Assembly (NCBI GenBank): GCA_022361135.1
Contig: JAKSBM010000942.1
Coordinates: 1 to 7,168 of the forward strand
Length of the DNA: 7,168 nucleotides
Direction: 5' to 3'
Source: Desulfobacterales bacterium
Lineage (GTDB): Bacteria; Desulfobacterota; Desulfobacteria; Desulfobacterales; Desulfobacteraceae
Shown here: positions 1 to 6,672 of the stretch, one piece after another
Layout: each line of letters begins with the position of its first letter
Numbering within the stretch: position 1 is the stretch's first letter
Notes under the pieces: generated by a model
What the model was told of the DNA's origin: nothing
Seen by the model: the letters and a program-made list of their open reading frames with translations, nothing else
Database searches by the model: none
Program-made: the position numbers and the translations under genes

Positions 1-1410
1 CTCGTTCATGAGGTCCATGAAGGATTGGCCCTTGTTCAGCCCCAGTTTCCGGCCGATGAGGTCCATGGCCTGGATCCCGTTGGTGCCTTCGTAGATCTGG
101 GTGATCTTGCAGTCCCGCAGGAGCTGTTCCTGGGGATATTCTTTGGTGAAGCCGTAACCGCCGAAGATCTGGACGCCGGTGGAGCACAGATCAAAGGCCC
201 GGTCGGTGATATAGCCCTTGGCCACGGGGATGAGGACGTCGATCATGCCCTGGAACCGGGCGATCTCTTCGGCGTCTTCGCTGACCTTGGAGAGATCCTC
301 CAGCAGGCCGATGTAGAAGAGAATGGAGCGCATGCCCTCGGTTTGGGATTTCATGGTGAGCAGGATGCGTTTCACATCGGGGTGGTTGATGATGGGAACC
401 CCGGCAGCCCCCCGGGGGGCGGTGAGGTCTTTTCCCTGGACCCGTTCCCGGGCGTAGTTTAGGGCATTGATATAGGAGGCCGAGGCACAGGCAAACCCCT
501 GGAGTCCCACGTGGAGACGGGCTTCGTTCATCATGACAAACATGGCGCTCATGCCCTTGTTTTCAGCCCCTAGAAGGGTGCCCATGCATTCACCCTTGCC
601 CCCCAAGGCGATGGAACAGGTGGGGGACCCGTGGATGCCCATTTTTTCTTCGATGCCCGTGCAGACCACGTCGTTGAATTCACCCATCTTTCCTTTTTCA
701 TCCACCCGGTATTTGGGGACGAGGAATAAGGAGATGCCCGGGGTGCCGGCAGGGGCCCCTTCGATGCGGGCCAGCACCGGGTGGATGATGTTTTCCACCA
801 AATCGTTTTCCCCGGAGGAGATGAATATTTTATTGCCGGTGATGGAATAGGTCCCGTCTCCGTTGGGCACGGCTTTGGTGGTCAGGGCCCCCACGTCGGA
901 TCCGGCTTCGGGTTCGGTGAGGAGCATGGAACCGCCCCATTTTCCGGTGTAAAGGTTCTTCAGAAAGAGTTTTTTCTGGAGGTCGGTGCCGAATTTTTCC
1001 ACCAGGCGGCCGGCCCCGTGCATGAGCAGGTTGTGGAGCATGAAGGGGGAGTTGGCCCCGTTGAAATAATTGCCGGCGGCCAGGGAGAGGACGGCGGGCA
1101 TGCCCTGGCCGCCCCAGTCGGGATCGTCGCACATGGCGGTCCATTCGCCCTCGCAGAAGAGTTCATAGGCCCGGTGGAAGGATTTGGGGACCTTGACCTC
1201 TCCGTTTTCGAAGGTGCAGCCCTCTTCATCGGCTTCGGTGAAATAGGGTAGAAGTTCCTTCACGGCCAGGTTGCGGGCTTCCCCGATGACCAGGTCGATG
1301 GTTTTTTTATTGAATTCGGCAAAGCGGTCATGCTCGGAAAGCTGGGCCGCATTGAGTTGTTCGTGGAGGACAAAGTCCACATCCCGTCTGTCTGCTATTG
1401 ATTGTGCCAT
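1..1410 (-). CDS. Acyl-CoA dehydrogenase, long DmdC-like type (3' end outside window)
   Basis: FAD-dependent flavoenzyme that oxidises an acyl-CoA to the 2-enoyl-CoA and passes electrons to ETF; cytosolic, beta-oxidation. The 470 visible codons run from ATG at 1408-1410 (MAQSIADRRDVDFVLHEQL) off the left edge with no stop. The first ~32 residues resemble the short N-terminal extension of the ~600-residue acyl-CoA dehydrogenases. The N-terminal helical domain follows, then the middle beta domain with the flavin-site motif LLTEPEAGSD at residues 163-172 and GNKIFISSGEND at 192-203, then the C-terminal helical domain. The catalytic base is Glu441 in QIYEGTNGIQAMDL. About 130 residues, including the extra C-terminal domain of this subfamily, should lie beyond the window. 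The start is fixed by a Shine-Dalgarno sequence 8 nt upstream; the gene follows hbd by 12 bp, so the two are an operon. The family includes 3-methylmercaptopropionyl-CoA dehydrogenase (DmdC) and many enzymes of undefined chain length. The hbd partner argues for a short-chain substrate such as butyryl-CoA, but this is inference. Confidence 0.95.
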   Translation of the reverse strand, partial: MAQSIADRRDVDFVLHEQLNAAQLSEHDRFAEFNKKTIDLVIGEARNLAVKELLPYFTEADEEGCTFENGEVKVPKSFHRAYELFCEGEWTAMCDDPDWGGQGMPAVLSLAAGNYFNGANSPFMLHNLLMHGAGRLVEKFGTDLQKKLFLKNLYTGKWGGSMLLTEPEAGSDVGALTTKAVPNGDGTYSITGNKIFISSGENDLVENIIHPVLARIEGAPAGTPGISLFLVPKYRVDEKGKMGEFNDVVCTGIEEKMGIHGSPTCSIALGGKGECMGTLLGAENKGMSAMFVMMNEARLHVGLQGFACASASYINALNYARERVQGKDLTAPRGAAGVPIINHPDVKRILLTMKSQTEGMRSILFYIGLLEDLSKVSEDAEEIARFQGMIDVLIPVAKGYITDRAFDLCSTGVQIFGGYGFTKEYPQEQLLRDCKITQIYEGTNGIQAMDLIGRKLGLNKGQSFMDLMNE

Positions 1411-1418
1411 GATCTTTT

Positions 1419-1423
1419 CCTCC
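1419..1423 (-). promoter_or_regulatory. Ribosome binding site of the acyl-CoA dehydrogenase gene
   Basis: On the minus strand the junction reads TAGGAGGAAAAGATCATG. The GGAGG core shares its first G with the hbd TAG stop codon and sits 8 nt before the ATG. This fixes the start and suggests coupled translation of the two genes. Confidence 0.85.
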
Positions 1424-2280
1424 TATTTGGTGTAATCGTAGAATCCCTTGCCGCTCTTCCGGCCCAGGTAACCGGCCCGGACCATCTTCCGCAGCAGGGG
1501 GGCGGGTCTGTATTTGTCTTCTCCCAATTCATCGTGGAAGCCTTCCAGGACCAGGAGCAGGGTGTCCAGGCCCACCATGTCGGCCAGGGCCAGGGGGCCG
1601 ATGGGATGGTTGGCGCCCAGGGTCATGGCCTTGTCGATGTCCTCGGCCGAGGCCACACCTTCGGCCAGGGTGAAAACGGCTTCGTTGATCATGGGGCAGA
1701 GGATGCGGTTCACGGCAAACCCCGGCGCTTCCTTGACCTCGATGGGAACCTTTTTGATTTTTTCCACATAGTCCCGGGCAATGCTCAGGGTTTCATCGGA
1801 GGTGGTGAAGCCCCGGATGAGTTCCACCAGCTTCATGACGGGAACCGGGTTGAAATAATGCATGCCGATGACCTTGTCCGGCCGCTGGGTGGCGCTGGCC
1901 ATTTCCGTGATGGAGAGGCCCGAGGTGTTGGTGGCAAAGAGGGTGTCGGTCTTGCAGATCTGGTCCAGTTCCTGGAAAACCTGTTTTTTAATGTCCATGA
2001 TTTCGATGATGGCTTCGATGACCAGATCGGCATCCTGGGCTGCGGCGGTGAGGTCGCAGGTGCCGGTGATCCGGCCCAGGATGGCCGAGGCTTCGGCATC
2101 ATCCATTTTCCCCTTGGCCACGGCCCGGGATAGGTTGGACTTGATGGTGGACAATCCATTTTCCACAAACCGGTCTTCCATGTCCCTTAAGCTGACCTCA
2201 AAACCGGCCTGGGCCGATACCTGTGCAATGCCGGCACCCATGATCCCGGCACCCAGAACGCATATCTTTTTGATCTCCAT
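1423..2280 (-). CDS. hbd: 3-hydroxybutyryl-CoA dehydrogenase
   Basis: NAD-dependent, reversible oxidation of (S)-3-hydroxyacyl-CoA to 3-ketoacyl-CoA, the third step of beta-oxidation; run in reverse in butyrate formation. The 285 residues are full length for the bacterial single-function family. The N-terminal Rossmann fold has the dinucleotide motif [11 protein letters not shown] (GxGxxG at residues 10-15), and Asp33 at the end of the second strand favours NAD over NADP. Catalytic residues are present: Ser120 (NTSGLS), His141 and Glu153 ([16 protein letters not shown]) and Asn191 (PGFAVNRIL). Their spacing of 21, 12 and 38 residues equals that of human SCHAD Ser137/His158/Glu170/Asn208. The C-terminal dimerisation domain ends with the usual [11 protein letters not shown]. 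It is first in the operon, starts at ATG 2278-2280 behind an AAAGGAG site, and lies behind a near-consensus sigma-54 promoter. A broader 3-hydroxyacyl-CoA range cannot be excluded. Confidence 0.96.
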   Translation of the reverse strand: MEIKKICVLGAGIMGAGIAQVSAQAGFEVSLRDMEDRFVENGLSTIKSNLSRAVAKGKMDDAEASAILGRITGTCDLTAAAQDADLVIEAIIEIMDIKKQVFQELDQICKTDTLFATNTSGLSITEMASATQRPDKVIGMHYFNPVPVMKLVELIRGFTTSDETLSIARDYVEKIKKVPIEVKEAPGFAVNRILCPMINEAVFTLAEGVASAEDIDKAMTLGANHPIGPLALADMVGLDTLLLVLEGFHDELGEDKYRPAPLLRKMVRAGYLGRKSGKGFYDYTK

Positions 2281-2286
2281 ATCGAT

Positions 2287-2293
2287 CTCCTTT
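2287..2293 (-). promoter_or_regulatory. Ribosome binding site of hbd
   Basis: The minus strand reads AAAGGAG followed by 6 nt (ATCGAT) and the ATG at 2280. Good complementarity and standard spacing confirm the hbd start. Confidence 0.85.
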
Positions 2294-2330
2294 GTAAAAA
2301 GAGGTTTTATTTCCGTCCGCTGTTCAGATA

Positions 2331-2347
2331 ATGCATGGGCTGTGCCA
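2331..2347 (-). promoter_or_regulatory. Sigma-54 (-24/-12) promoter for the hbd operon
   Basis: Read on the minus strand, the sequence is TGGCACAGCCCATGCAT. Against the RpoN consensus TGGCACRNNNNTTGCW it differs at one position (ATGCA for TTGCW). The invariant GG (2346-2345) and GC (2334-2333) are separated by exactly 10 bp, as required. The predicted start of transcription, about 12 bp past the -12 GC, is near 2321, giving a leader of roughly 40 nt before hbd. A sigma-54 activator gene is encoded divergently right next to it. Strong by sequence and context, but not shown experimentally. Confidence 0.8.
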
Positions 2348-2411
2348 TGGGGCTGAGGTGATGGTATTACAGGGGGTTATGCTGAAAAGTCCGTGTTCGG
2401 GGGGGATTTGT

Positions 2412-2426
2412 ATCCGTCCCATGGGA
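2412..2426. repeat. Direct repeat copy 1, candidate activator-binding site (UAS)
   Basis: ATCCGTCCCATGGGA matches the copy at 2462-2476 at 13 of 15 positions and contains the 10-bp palindrome TCCCATGGGA. It lies about 90-105 bp upstream of the predicted hbd transcription start, a usual distance for an enhancer-like site of a sigma-54 activator. The binding role is inferred. Confidence 0.5.
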
Positions 2427-2461
2427 AAGAAAAAACTGTGCCCCGGCGCGGTTTTGTGGTA

Positions 2462-2476
2462 ATCCGGCCCATGGTA
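2462..2476. repeat. Direct repeat copy 2, candidate activator-binding site (UAS)
   Basis: ATCCGGCCCATGGTA, the second copy, starts exactly 50 bp after copy 1 (13/15 identity, same orientation). It lies about 140-155 bp upstream of the predicted hbd start and 42 bp before the activator's own ATG, so bound activator could also affect its own gene. Role inferred from position and repetition. Confidence 0.5.
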
Positions 2477-2507
2477 CAGTTGATTTGATGCCCAATCCCT
2501 TGATTCC

Positions 2508-2514
2508 AGGAGGT
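2508..2514 (+). promoter_or_regulatory. Ribosome binding site that sets the activator start
   Basis: AGGAGGT precedes the ATG at 2518 by 3 nt (5 nt from the GGAGG core). The in-frame TTG at 2485 and ATG at 2488 lack any such site, and starting there would place the Shine-Dalgarno inside the gene. The start is therefore taken at 2518. Confidence 0.85.
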
Positions 2515-2517
2515 GGT

Positions 2518-4149
2518 ATGATCGATTCCCAAGAGAGCACCCTGTCCCGGGTGGATGAAAAGGATTTTTTCCGGGAGGCAACCCTGCGCCTTTGCTCCAG
2601 TTTGGAGATCGAGCGGGCCCTCCACCAATGTCTCCTCTATATTTCCCAGTATATTCCCACGGACCAGATGGGCTTCCAGGTCTATGATCCCGACACCGGG
2701 GTGGTGGAGATGGTGGCCCATGCCACCTTATCTTCGGGCAAGGTGATTTCCGAGATGGTGCCCCTGTCCCGGGAGGGCCGCCGCCAGGTGGAGGAACGCC
2801 ACCTGGAACGGGTCCGCCTCATCCCCCGCCTGGGGGAGGATCCGGTGACCGGCCCCGTGGCCGAGCGGCTCAAGGCCTGGGATCTTTCCGCCATTGTCAT
2901 GGACCTGGTTTTGGAAAAGACCATGCTGGGGATCTTTTCCGTTTTCAGCGACGGCTACCACGATTTCGCTCCCCGCCATGTCCGCCTGGCCACCCTGTTG
3001 GCCAAGCCCTGTGCCATTGCCCTGACCAACAGCCTTCGGTACCGGGAATTGATGAACCTCAAAGAGATCCTGGCCGATGACAACCGCTACCTCCAGGAGG
3101 AGCTCAATCGCATCTCCGGGGAGCGGGTCATCGGGGCGGGCCGGGGCTTGCGCCCGGTCATGGAAATGGTGCGCCAGGTGGCCCCCCTGGAAAGCCCGGT
3201 CCTCCCCCTGGGGGAAACCGGCACGGGCAAGGAGGTCATTGCCAATGCCATCCACAACCTTTCCCTGCGCAAGGACGGCCCCTTCATCCGGGTCAATTGC
3301 GGGGCCATTCCGGCCTCCCTTTTGGATTCGGAGCTCTTTGGGTATGAAAAGGGGGCCTTTACCGGGGCGGTCTCCCGCATGCGGGGGCGCATTGAAAGGG
3401 CCCAGGGCGGCACCCTTTTCCTGGATGAGATCGGGGAGCTTTCCGCCGAGGCCCAGGTTCGGCTTTTGCGGGTCCTCCAGGAAAAGGAGATCGACCGGGT
3501 GGGGGGGAGCCAGACCGTCCATGTGAATATCCGGGTCATTGCCGCCACCCATCGAAATTTGGAAAAGATGATGGAGGACCAGACCTTCCGGCCCGATCTT
3601 TTTTTCCGATTGCGGGTTTTTCCCATCACCATCCCTCCCCTGCGTCGCCGGCCCGACGACATCCCCGATCTAGTCCGCCATTTCATCGGGAAAAAGGTGA
3701 AGGAAATGAAGCGGACCACCACCCCCATGCCCACGCCCGAAGCCCTGGCCCGCCTTTCCGCCTACCAATGGCCCGGCAATGTCCGGGAGCTGGAAAATGC
3801 CGTGGAGCGGGCCTTGATCCTGGAGCGGGGGGAATATCTTTCCTTTGGGGAGGTGAGCCGGGGGGGAACCGCCCCGCCGCCGACCTCTGCCCCAAATCCT
3901 TCCCATGGGCTTCCCCTGGAAACGGTTGCCCCCCTGCCCACCCTGGATCAGGCCATGGTGGCCCACATCCGCCAGGCCCTGGCCCTGTGCAATGGCCGGG
4001 TTGAAGGGGACAAGGGGGCGGCCAAGATGCTGGACATCAATCCCTCCACCCTGCGCAAGCGCATGAAAAAGCTGGGCATTGCCTTTGGGCGGAAAACGGG
4101 GACGGTTTCGTCTGCCCTTCAGCCGGATTTCTCCCCCAGGGGATATTGA
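2518..4149 (+). CDS. Sigma-54-dependent activator (GAF, AAA+, Fis-type HTH)
   Basis: Bacterial enhancer-binding protein: uses ATP hydrolysis to remodel RNA polymerase-sigma-54 so that the promoter opens. The 543 residues carry an N-terminal GAF-like sensory domain (about 14-175), a helical linker (175-200, NLKEILADDNRYLQEEL, typical of FhlA/NifA-like proteins) and the AAA+ domain. That domain has Walker A GETGTGKE at 232-239, the sigma-54 contact loop GAFTGA at 279-284, Walker B LFLDEIGEL at 300-308, the arginine-rich segment FRPDLFFRLRVFPITIPPL from 357, and sensor II WPGNVRELENAVERALIL from 418. A proline-rich linker (about 448-477) leads to a Fis-type helix-turn-helix (about 494-520, GAAKMLDINPSTLRKRMKKL). 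There is no receiver domain, so it is not a two-component regulator; a small ligand or partner sensed by GAF is likely. The Walker A Thr in place of the common Ser is conservative. It is divergent from the hbd operon, whose sigma-54 promoter is its obvious target (inference). Confidence 0.95.
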   Translation: MIDSQESTLSRVDEKDFFREATLRLCSSLEIERALHQCLLYISQYIPTDQMGFQVYDPDTGVVEMVAHATLSSGKVISEMVPLSREGRRQVEERHLERVRLIPRLGEDPVTGPVAERLKAWDLSAIVMDLVLEKTMLGIFSVFSDGYHDFAPRHVRLATLLAKPCAIALTNSLRYRELMNLKEILADDNRYLQEELNRISGERVIGAGRGLRPVMEMVRQVAPLESPVLPLGETGTGKEVIANAIHNLSLRKDGPFIRVNCGAIPASLLDSELFGYEKGAFTGAVSRMRGRIERAQGGTLFLDEIGELSAEAQVRLLRVLQEKEIDRVGGSQTVHVNIRVIAATHRNLEKMMEDQTFRPDLFFRLRVFPITIPPLRRRPDDIPDLVRHFIGKKVKEMKRTTTPMPTPEALARLSAYQWPGNVRELENAVERALILERGEYLSFGEVSRGGTAPPPTSAPNPSHGLPLETVAPLPTLDQAMVAHIRQALALCNGRVEGDKGAAKMLDINPSTLRKRMKKLGIAFGRKTGTVSSALQPDFSPRGY

Positions 4150-4155
4150 TTTGTG

Positions 4156-4185
4156 TTGACAAAGTTTTCGGCCCGGGCCTATGGT
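4156..4185 (+). promoter_or_regulatory. Candidate sigma-70 promoter for the radical SAM gene
   Basis: TTGACA (4156-4161, perfect -35) is followed after 18 bp by TATGGT (4180-4185, 4 of 6 matches to the -10). It lies in the 74-bp gap after the activator stop, with a predicted transcription start near 4192 and a ~32-nt leader. The spacer holds the palindrome GGCCCGGGCC (4170-4179), a possible operator. No clear terminator separates the activator gene, so readthrough is also possible. Confidence 0.45.
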
Positions 4186-4223
4186 TTTGGCTCACAGTGT
4201 TCACATTTCTATGGCAGGTGACC

Positions 4224-5672
4224 ATGACACATCATTCCGTTGTGCTGATTGTACCGCCCCTCTCCCTTGAACAACGCTACGGCAGGGAAATGAAGCATTT
4301 TGGTGCGGTGACCGAACCCCTGGGGTTGGCCTACCTGGCCGCCAATCTGGAAACGCATCACATCCCCGTTTCCATCATTGACGGGGCGGCCGAGGAATTG
4401 AGCTGGCAGGATATCCGGCGCCGCATCCGGGATTTGAAGCCCAGTCTCATCGGGTTATCCCTCCTCACCCCTTCCTTTGAGGTGGTTCAACAGCTTTGCG
4501 GGCAACTCAAAGCCGAATTTCAGGATACCAGTATCATCCTGGGGGGCCCCCATTGTACGGCATTGCCCGAGCAGACCCTGAAGGAAATCCCCGGGGCCGA
4601 TCTGGTGTGCATGGGGGAAGGGGAGGAGACCCTGGTTGCGGTGGCTGGGGACCGTTCCAACACCGGATGGGAGGATATTTTGGGGATCTGTTACCGGACT
4701 CCGGACCGGGGGATCCGGAAGAACCCGCCCCGGCCCTTTATTCGGAATATCGATGAGATCCCCATGCCGGCCCGCCATCTCCTGCCCATGGATCGGTATC
4801 GTCTCACCGCCTCCAGAACCTCCGGGGACGCCTATTGCCCCACCATTATCGTGGCCCGGGGCTGCCCCTTTGGCTGCACCTATTGCTCCCACACCTTTGG
4901 GCGGAAAATTCGATTCCATTCCATTGGGCGCATCTTGGAAGAGATTCATTGGCTGATTCAGAATTACGATATCCGCCAATTGAACATCGAAGCCGATACC
5001 CTCACCGCCAATAAAAAATTTGTCCGTGGCCTGTGCCGGGCGCTCATTTCAGGTGGACTGTCGGCACGCCTCAAATGGACCTGTGAAAGCCGGGTGGATA
5101 CGGTGGATGCCGATATTCTGAAATTAATGAAGCGGGCGGGCTGCTGGCAGATCAGCTATGGGTTTGAAACCGGCAGCCAGCGACTCCTGGACCATATCAA
5201 CAAATCCGTTACCCTGGAGCAGATGAGGGAAACCATGGCGGCCACCCGCAGGGCCGGCATTTCCGTGCGGGGATTTTTCATGCTGGGCCTTCCAACGGAG
5301 ACCCGGGAGGAAAGCCGGGAGACCATTCGTTTCGCCCGGGAGTTGGATCCCCTCTGGGCCCAGTTTACACTGACCACACCCTATCCGGGCACCCCCATGT
5401 TTGCGCAATTGTGCCGGGAAAAGAAGATTCGGAATTTCGACTGGAAGAATTACAATACCTGGTCCGGCTGGAAGGACAATGGCAACCTGCCCTTCATTGC
5501 CGAGGGACGGAGGGTGGAAGAACTCCTGGCCCTCCAGAAAACCGCCCTCCGGCAATTTTACATGCGTCCCCGGGTCTTTTTGCGTTTTCTCCTTTCGGTT
5601 CGTTCACCTAGTGATTTTATGAAATATGCCCTGGGCCTTTGGGTCCTATTGAAAACCAAATTTTCAAGCTGA
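4224..5672 (+). CDS. B12-binding-domain radical SAM protein, substrate unknown
   Basis: Likely radical S-adenosylmethionine enzyme of the cobalamin-binding class, which includes methyltransferases and ring-forming enzymes such as BchE. The 482 residues have an N-terminal Rossmann-like B12-binding domain (about 5-145), with PLGLAYLAANLE near 32-43, LGGPHCTALPE at 106-116 and MGEGEETL at 130-137. The radical SAM barrel starts with the cluster motif CPFGCTYC, Cys214, Cys218 and Cys221 binding the 4Fe-4S cluster. Further family signatures are YGFETGSQRLLDHINKSVT (from 312) and FFMLGLPTET (351-360). The C-terminal ~80 residues match no domain I know. The lower-axial histidine motif DxHxxG is absent, as in many of this class, so cobalamin would bind without a protein histidine ligand. 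ATG 4224 is chosen because GGCAGGTGACC just before it pairs with the 16S tail; the frame stays open upstream to the TTG at 4146. The substrate cannot be read from the sequence; neighbours give no pathway. Confidence 0.9.
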   Translation: MTHHSVVLIVPPLSLEQRYGREMKHFGAVTEPLGLAYLAANLETHHIPVSIIDGAAEELSWQDIRRRIRDLKPSLIGLSLLTPSFEVVQQLCGQLKAEFQDTSIILGGPHCTALPEQTLKEIPGADLVCMGEGEETLVAVAGDRSNTGWEDILGICYRTPDRGIRKNPPRPFIRNIDEIPMPARHLLPMDRYRLTASRTSGDAYCPTIIVARGCPFGCTYCSHTFGRKIRFHSIGRILEEIHWLIQNYDIRQLNIEADTLTANKKFVRGLCRALISGGLSARLKWTCESRVDTVDADILKLMKRAGCWQISYGFETGSQRLLDHINKSVTLEQMRETMAATRRAGISVRGFFMLGLPTETREESRETIRFARELDPLWAQFTLTTPYPGTPMFAQLCREKKIRNFDWKNYNTWSGWKDNGNLPFIAEGRRVEELLALQKTALRQFYMRPRVFLRFLLSVRSPSDFMKYALGLWVLLKTKFSS

Positions 5673-5678
5673 TCCGAT

Positions 5679-5705
5679 GCCCCGTTAAGGGGGCCCCCAT
5701 TTTTT
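5679..5705 (+). terminator. Possible intrinsic terminator after the radical SAM gene
   Basis: GCCCC (5679-5683) can pair with GGGGC (5690-5694) around a GTTAAG loop, followed 5 nt later by a run of six T (5700-5705). The stem is short and the T run is not directly attached, so this is a weak to moderate call; its place 6 bp after the stop codon supports it. Confidence 0.45.
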
Positions 5706-5977
5706 ATACGATATTTATACATTCCCAATCCGGCCATGGCCTGTCTTTTTCCTTTGGCTTTTTCGGGGAATACACCTGCTCGTTTTTTTGATTCCAGCTG
5801 CATGGGGGGACAGGTGGGGTGTGGCATTGAACTATTTTTGATGGCGGTAAAAGGGGTTATAGGTTTCAAAAATAGGTAAAAAATACGCCAAAAATTGAGT
5901 TTACAAACCCGGTGATTCTGATAAAGTTCTTACCAGTGCCGGTTCCCGGTGCCGACCTTGCAATTTCGGAGTACCCC
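5706..5977. other. Intergenic region upstream of the cyclic-nucleotide-binding gene
   Basis: I see no convincing gene in this stretch. Its right part (about 5825-5935) is rich in A and T and is the likely promoter area. The best weak pair is TTGAGT (5895-5900) with GATAAA (5920-5925), at a long 19-bp spacing. Two GTGCCG copies flank TTCCCG near 5937-5955, just after that -10. A TGGCAT at about 5821 looks like half of a sigma-54 element but lacks the -12 GC. Confidence 0.4.
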
Positions 5978-6562
5978 ATGTCCTGTGCCGAGAAAAACCA
6001 CCTTATTAGTGATTCCATCATCCGCGTGGTGCGGAAATTCATGATTTTCGAAAATTTGGAGTCCAGGGATATCAAGCGCCTCCTCGGTGCCAAGGTCCGG
6101 GGGCGTGACGGGCGTGTCCGCCATATGGCTTCCATGTGCCATTACAAGGCCGGTGAGGAGGTGATCCAGGACGGGGTCTTTGATTCCAGGACCTTCTGGG
6201 TGGTCCAGGGGGCCTTTGAGGTGATCCAGGAGGGGAATTCCATGGCCGTTTTCGACAAACCCGGACAGATCTTTGGGGAGATGAGCGTCCTGGAGGGGAT
6301 CCCCCGGACCGCCATCGTCCGGGCCCTCACCGACGGGGTTTGCCTCCGCCTGGACATGTGGGTGCTGGAGGCCTTGGACAACGACCCCGTTGCCGACATC
6401 GTCCGGAAAAGTTTTTACCAGGTCATCCTTTCGCGCCTGGAAAAGACCAAGGAAATCGTCATGTCGGAAAAGCTTCGCCTGGAAATGCAATATGCCCACA
6501 TCCTCAGTTTTGAGCTGCGCATCCGGGAGAAATCCCAACAATGGCAGTTTGATCCCATCTGA
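5978..6562 (+). CDS. Stand-alone cyclic-nucleotide-binding domain protein
   Basis: A 194-residue Crp-like protein. After a helical start (1-37), the beta-barrel spans about 45-128 and includes the phosphate-binding cassette GQIFGEMSVLEGIPRTAIV (96-114). Glu101 and Arg110-Thr111 stand where Crp uses Glu72 and Arg82-Ser83 to hold cAMP, so nucleotide binding looks possible. The tail (about 137-186) is helical and charged, with no helix-turn-helix and no kinase, channel or transporter domain, so it is probably not a transcription factor. It may act by protein contact or as part of a sensing complex (inference). The start is ATG 5978, 6 nt after CGGAG; the in-frame GTG codons at 5912 and 5936 have no such site. 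It appears to be a single-gene unit: 305 bp follow the radical SAM gene and 565 bp precede the next gene. The exact ligand is unknown. Confidence 0.88.
   Translation: MSCAEKNHLISDSIIRVVRKFMIFENLESRDIKRLLGAKVRGRDGRVRHMASMCHYKAGEEVIQDGVFDSRTFWVVQGAFEVIQEGNSMAVFDKPGQIFGEMSVLEGIPRTAIVRALTDGVCLRLDMWVLEALDNDPVADIVRKSFYQVILSRLEKTKEIVMSEKLRLEMQYAHILSFELRIREKSQQWQFDPI
6158..6231 (+). repeat. 14-bp in-frame direct repeat inside the cyclic-nucleotide-binding gene
   Basis: GAGGTGATCCAGGA occurs exactly at 6158-6171 and 6218-6231, 60 bp apart (20 codons). It encodes EVIQD and EVIQE, two beta-strand segments of the barrel. Most likely convergence from the strand repeat plus biased codon use. Confidence 0.6.
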
Positions 6563-6587
6563 TCCAGGTCTGCCCTATCCATTTGCC

Positions 6588-6622
6588 GGGGCGACATGAT
6601 CCTTAATAAAAACAGCCCCTTT
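6588..6622 (+). terminator. Weak possible terminator after the cyclic-nucleotide-binding gene
   Basis: GGGGC (6588-6592) can pair with GCCCC (6615-6619), followed by only three T. The 22-nt loop and short T run make this doubtful; its place 25 bp past the stop codon is the main support. Confidence 0.25.
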
Positions 6623-6672
6623 CCCAAGTATATCCCATTGTTCCCCATTGGCCCTGAAAATAGCTCTGCATG

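Noticed and set aside
1402..2133. 243-codon open frame on the plus strand opposite hbd
   Set aside because: It overlaps a fully intact hbd; the product shows no family signature and has no ribosome binding site that I can see.
2399..2405. Run of seven G between promoter and repeats, with similar G7 runs inside the activator gene (3501-3507, 3860-3866)
   Set aside because: Considered as phase-variable tracts, but runs this long are common in this GC-rich DNA (also around 408-419), and all reading frames are intact.
2728..3552. 274-codon open frame on the minus strand opposite the sigma-54 activator
   Set aside because: It mirrors the activator gene, which has complete conserved motifs; its translation is rich in Gly, Pro and His with no recognisable domain. 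A by-product of GC-biased codons.
4192..4205. TCACA repeated at 4192-4196 and 4201-4205, resembling a Crp half-site
   Set aside because: The copies are in direct orientation rather than as the TGTGA-N6-TCACA palindrome, so a Crp site is not supported.
5819..5836. Possible sigma-54 element TGGCATTGAACTATTT before the cyclic-nucleotide-binding gene
   Set aside because: The -24 half is passable, but TT stands where the essential -12 GC should be.
5558..5869. 103-codon minus-strand open frame across the end of the radical SAM gene
   Set aside because: Half lies opposite coding DNA; no domain, and composition as expected for a shadow frame.
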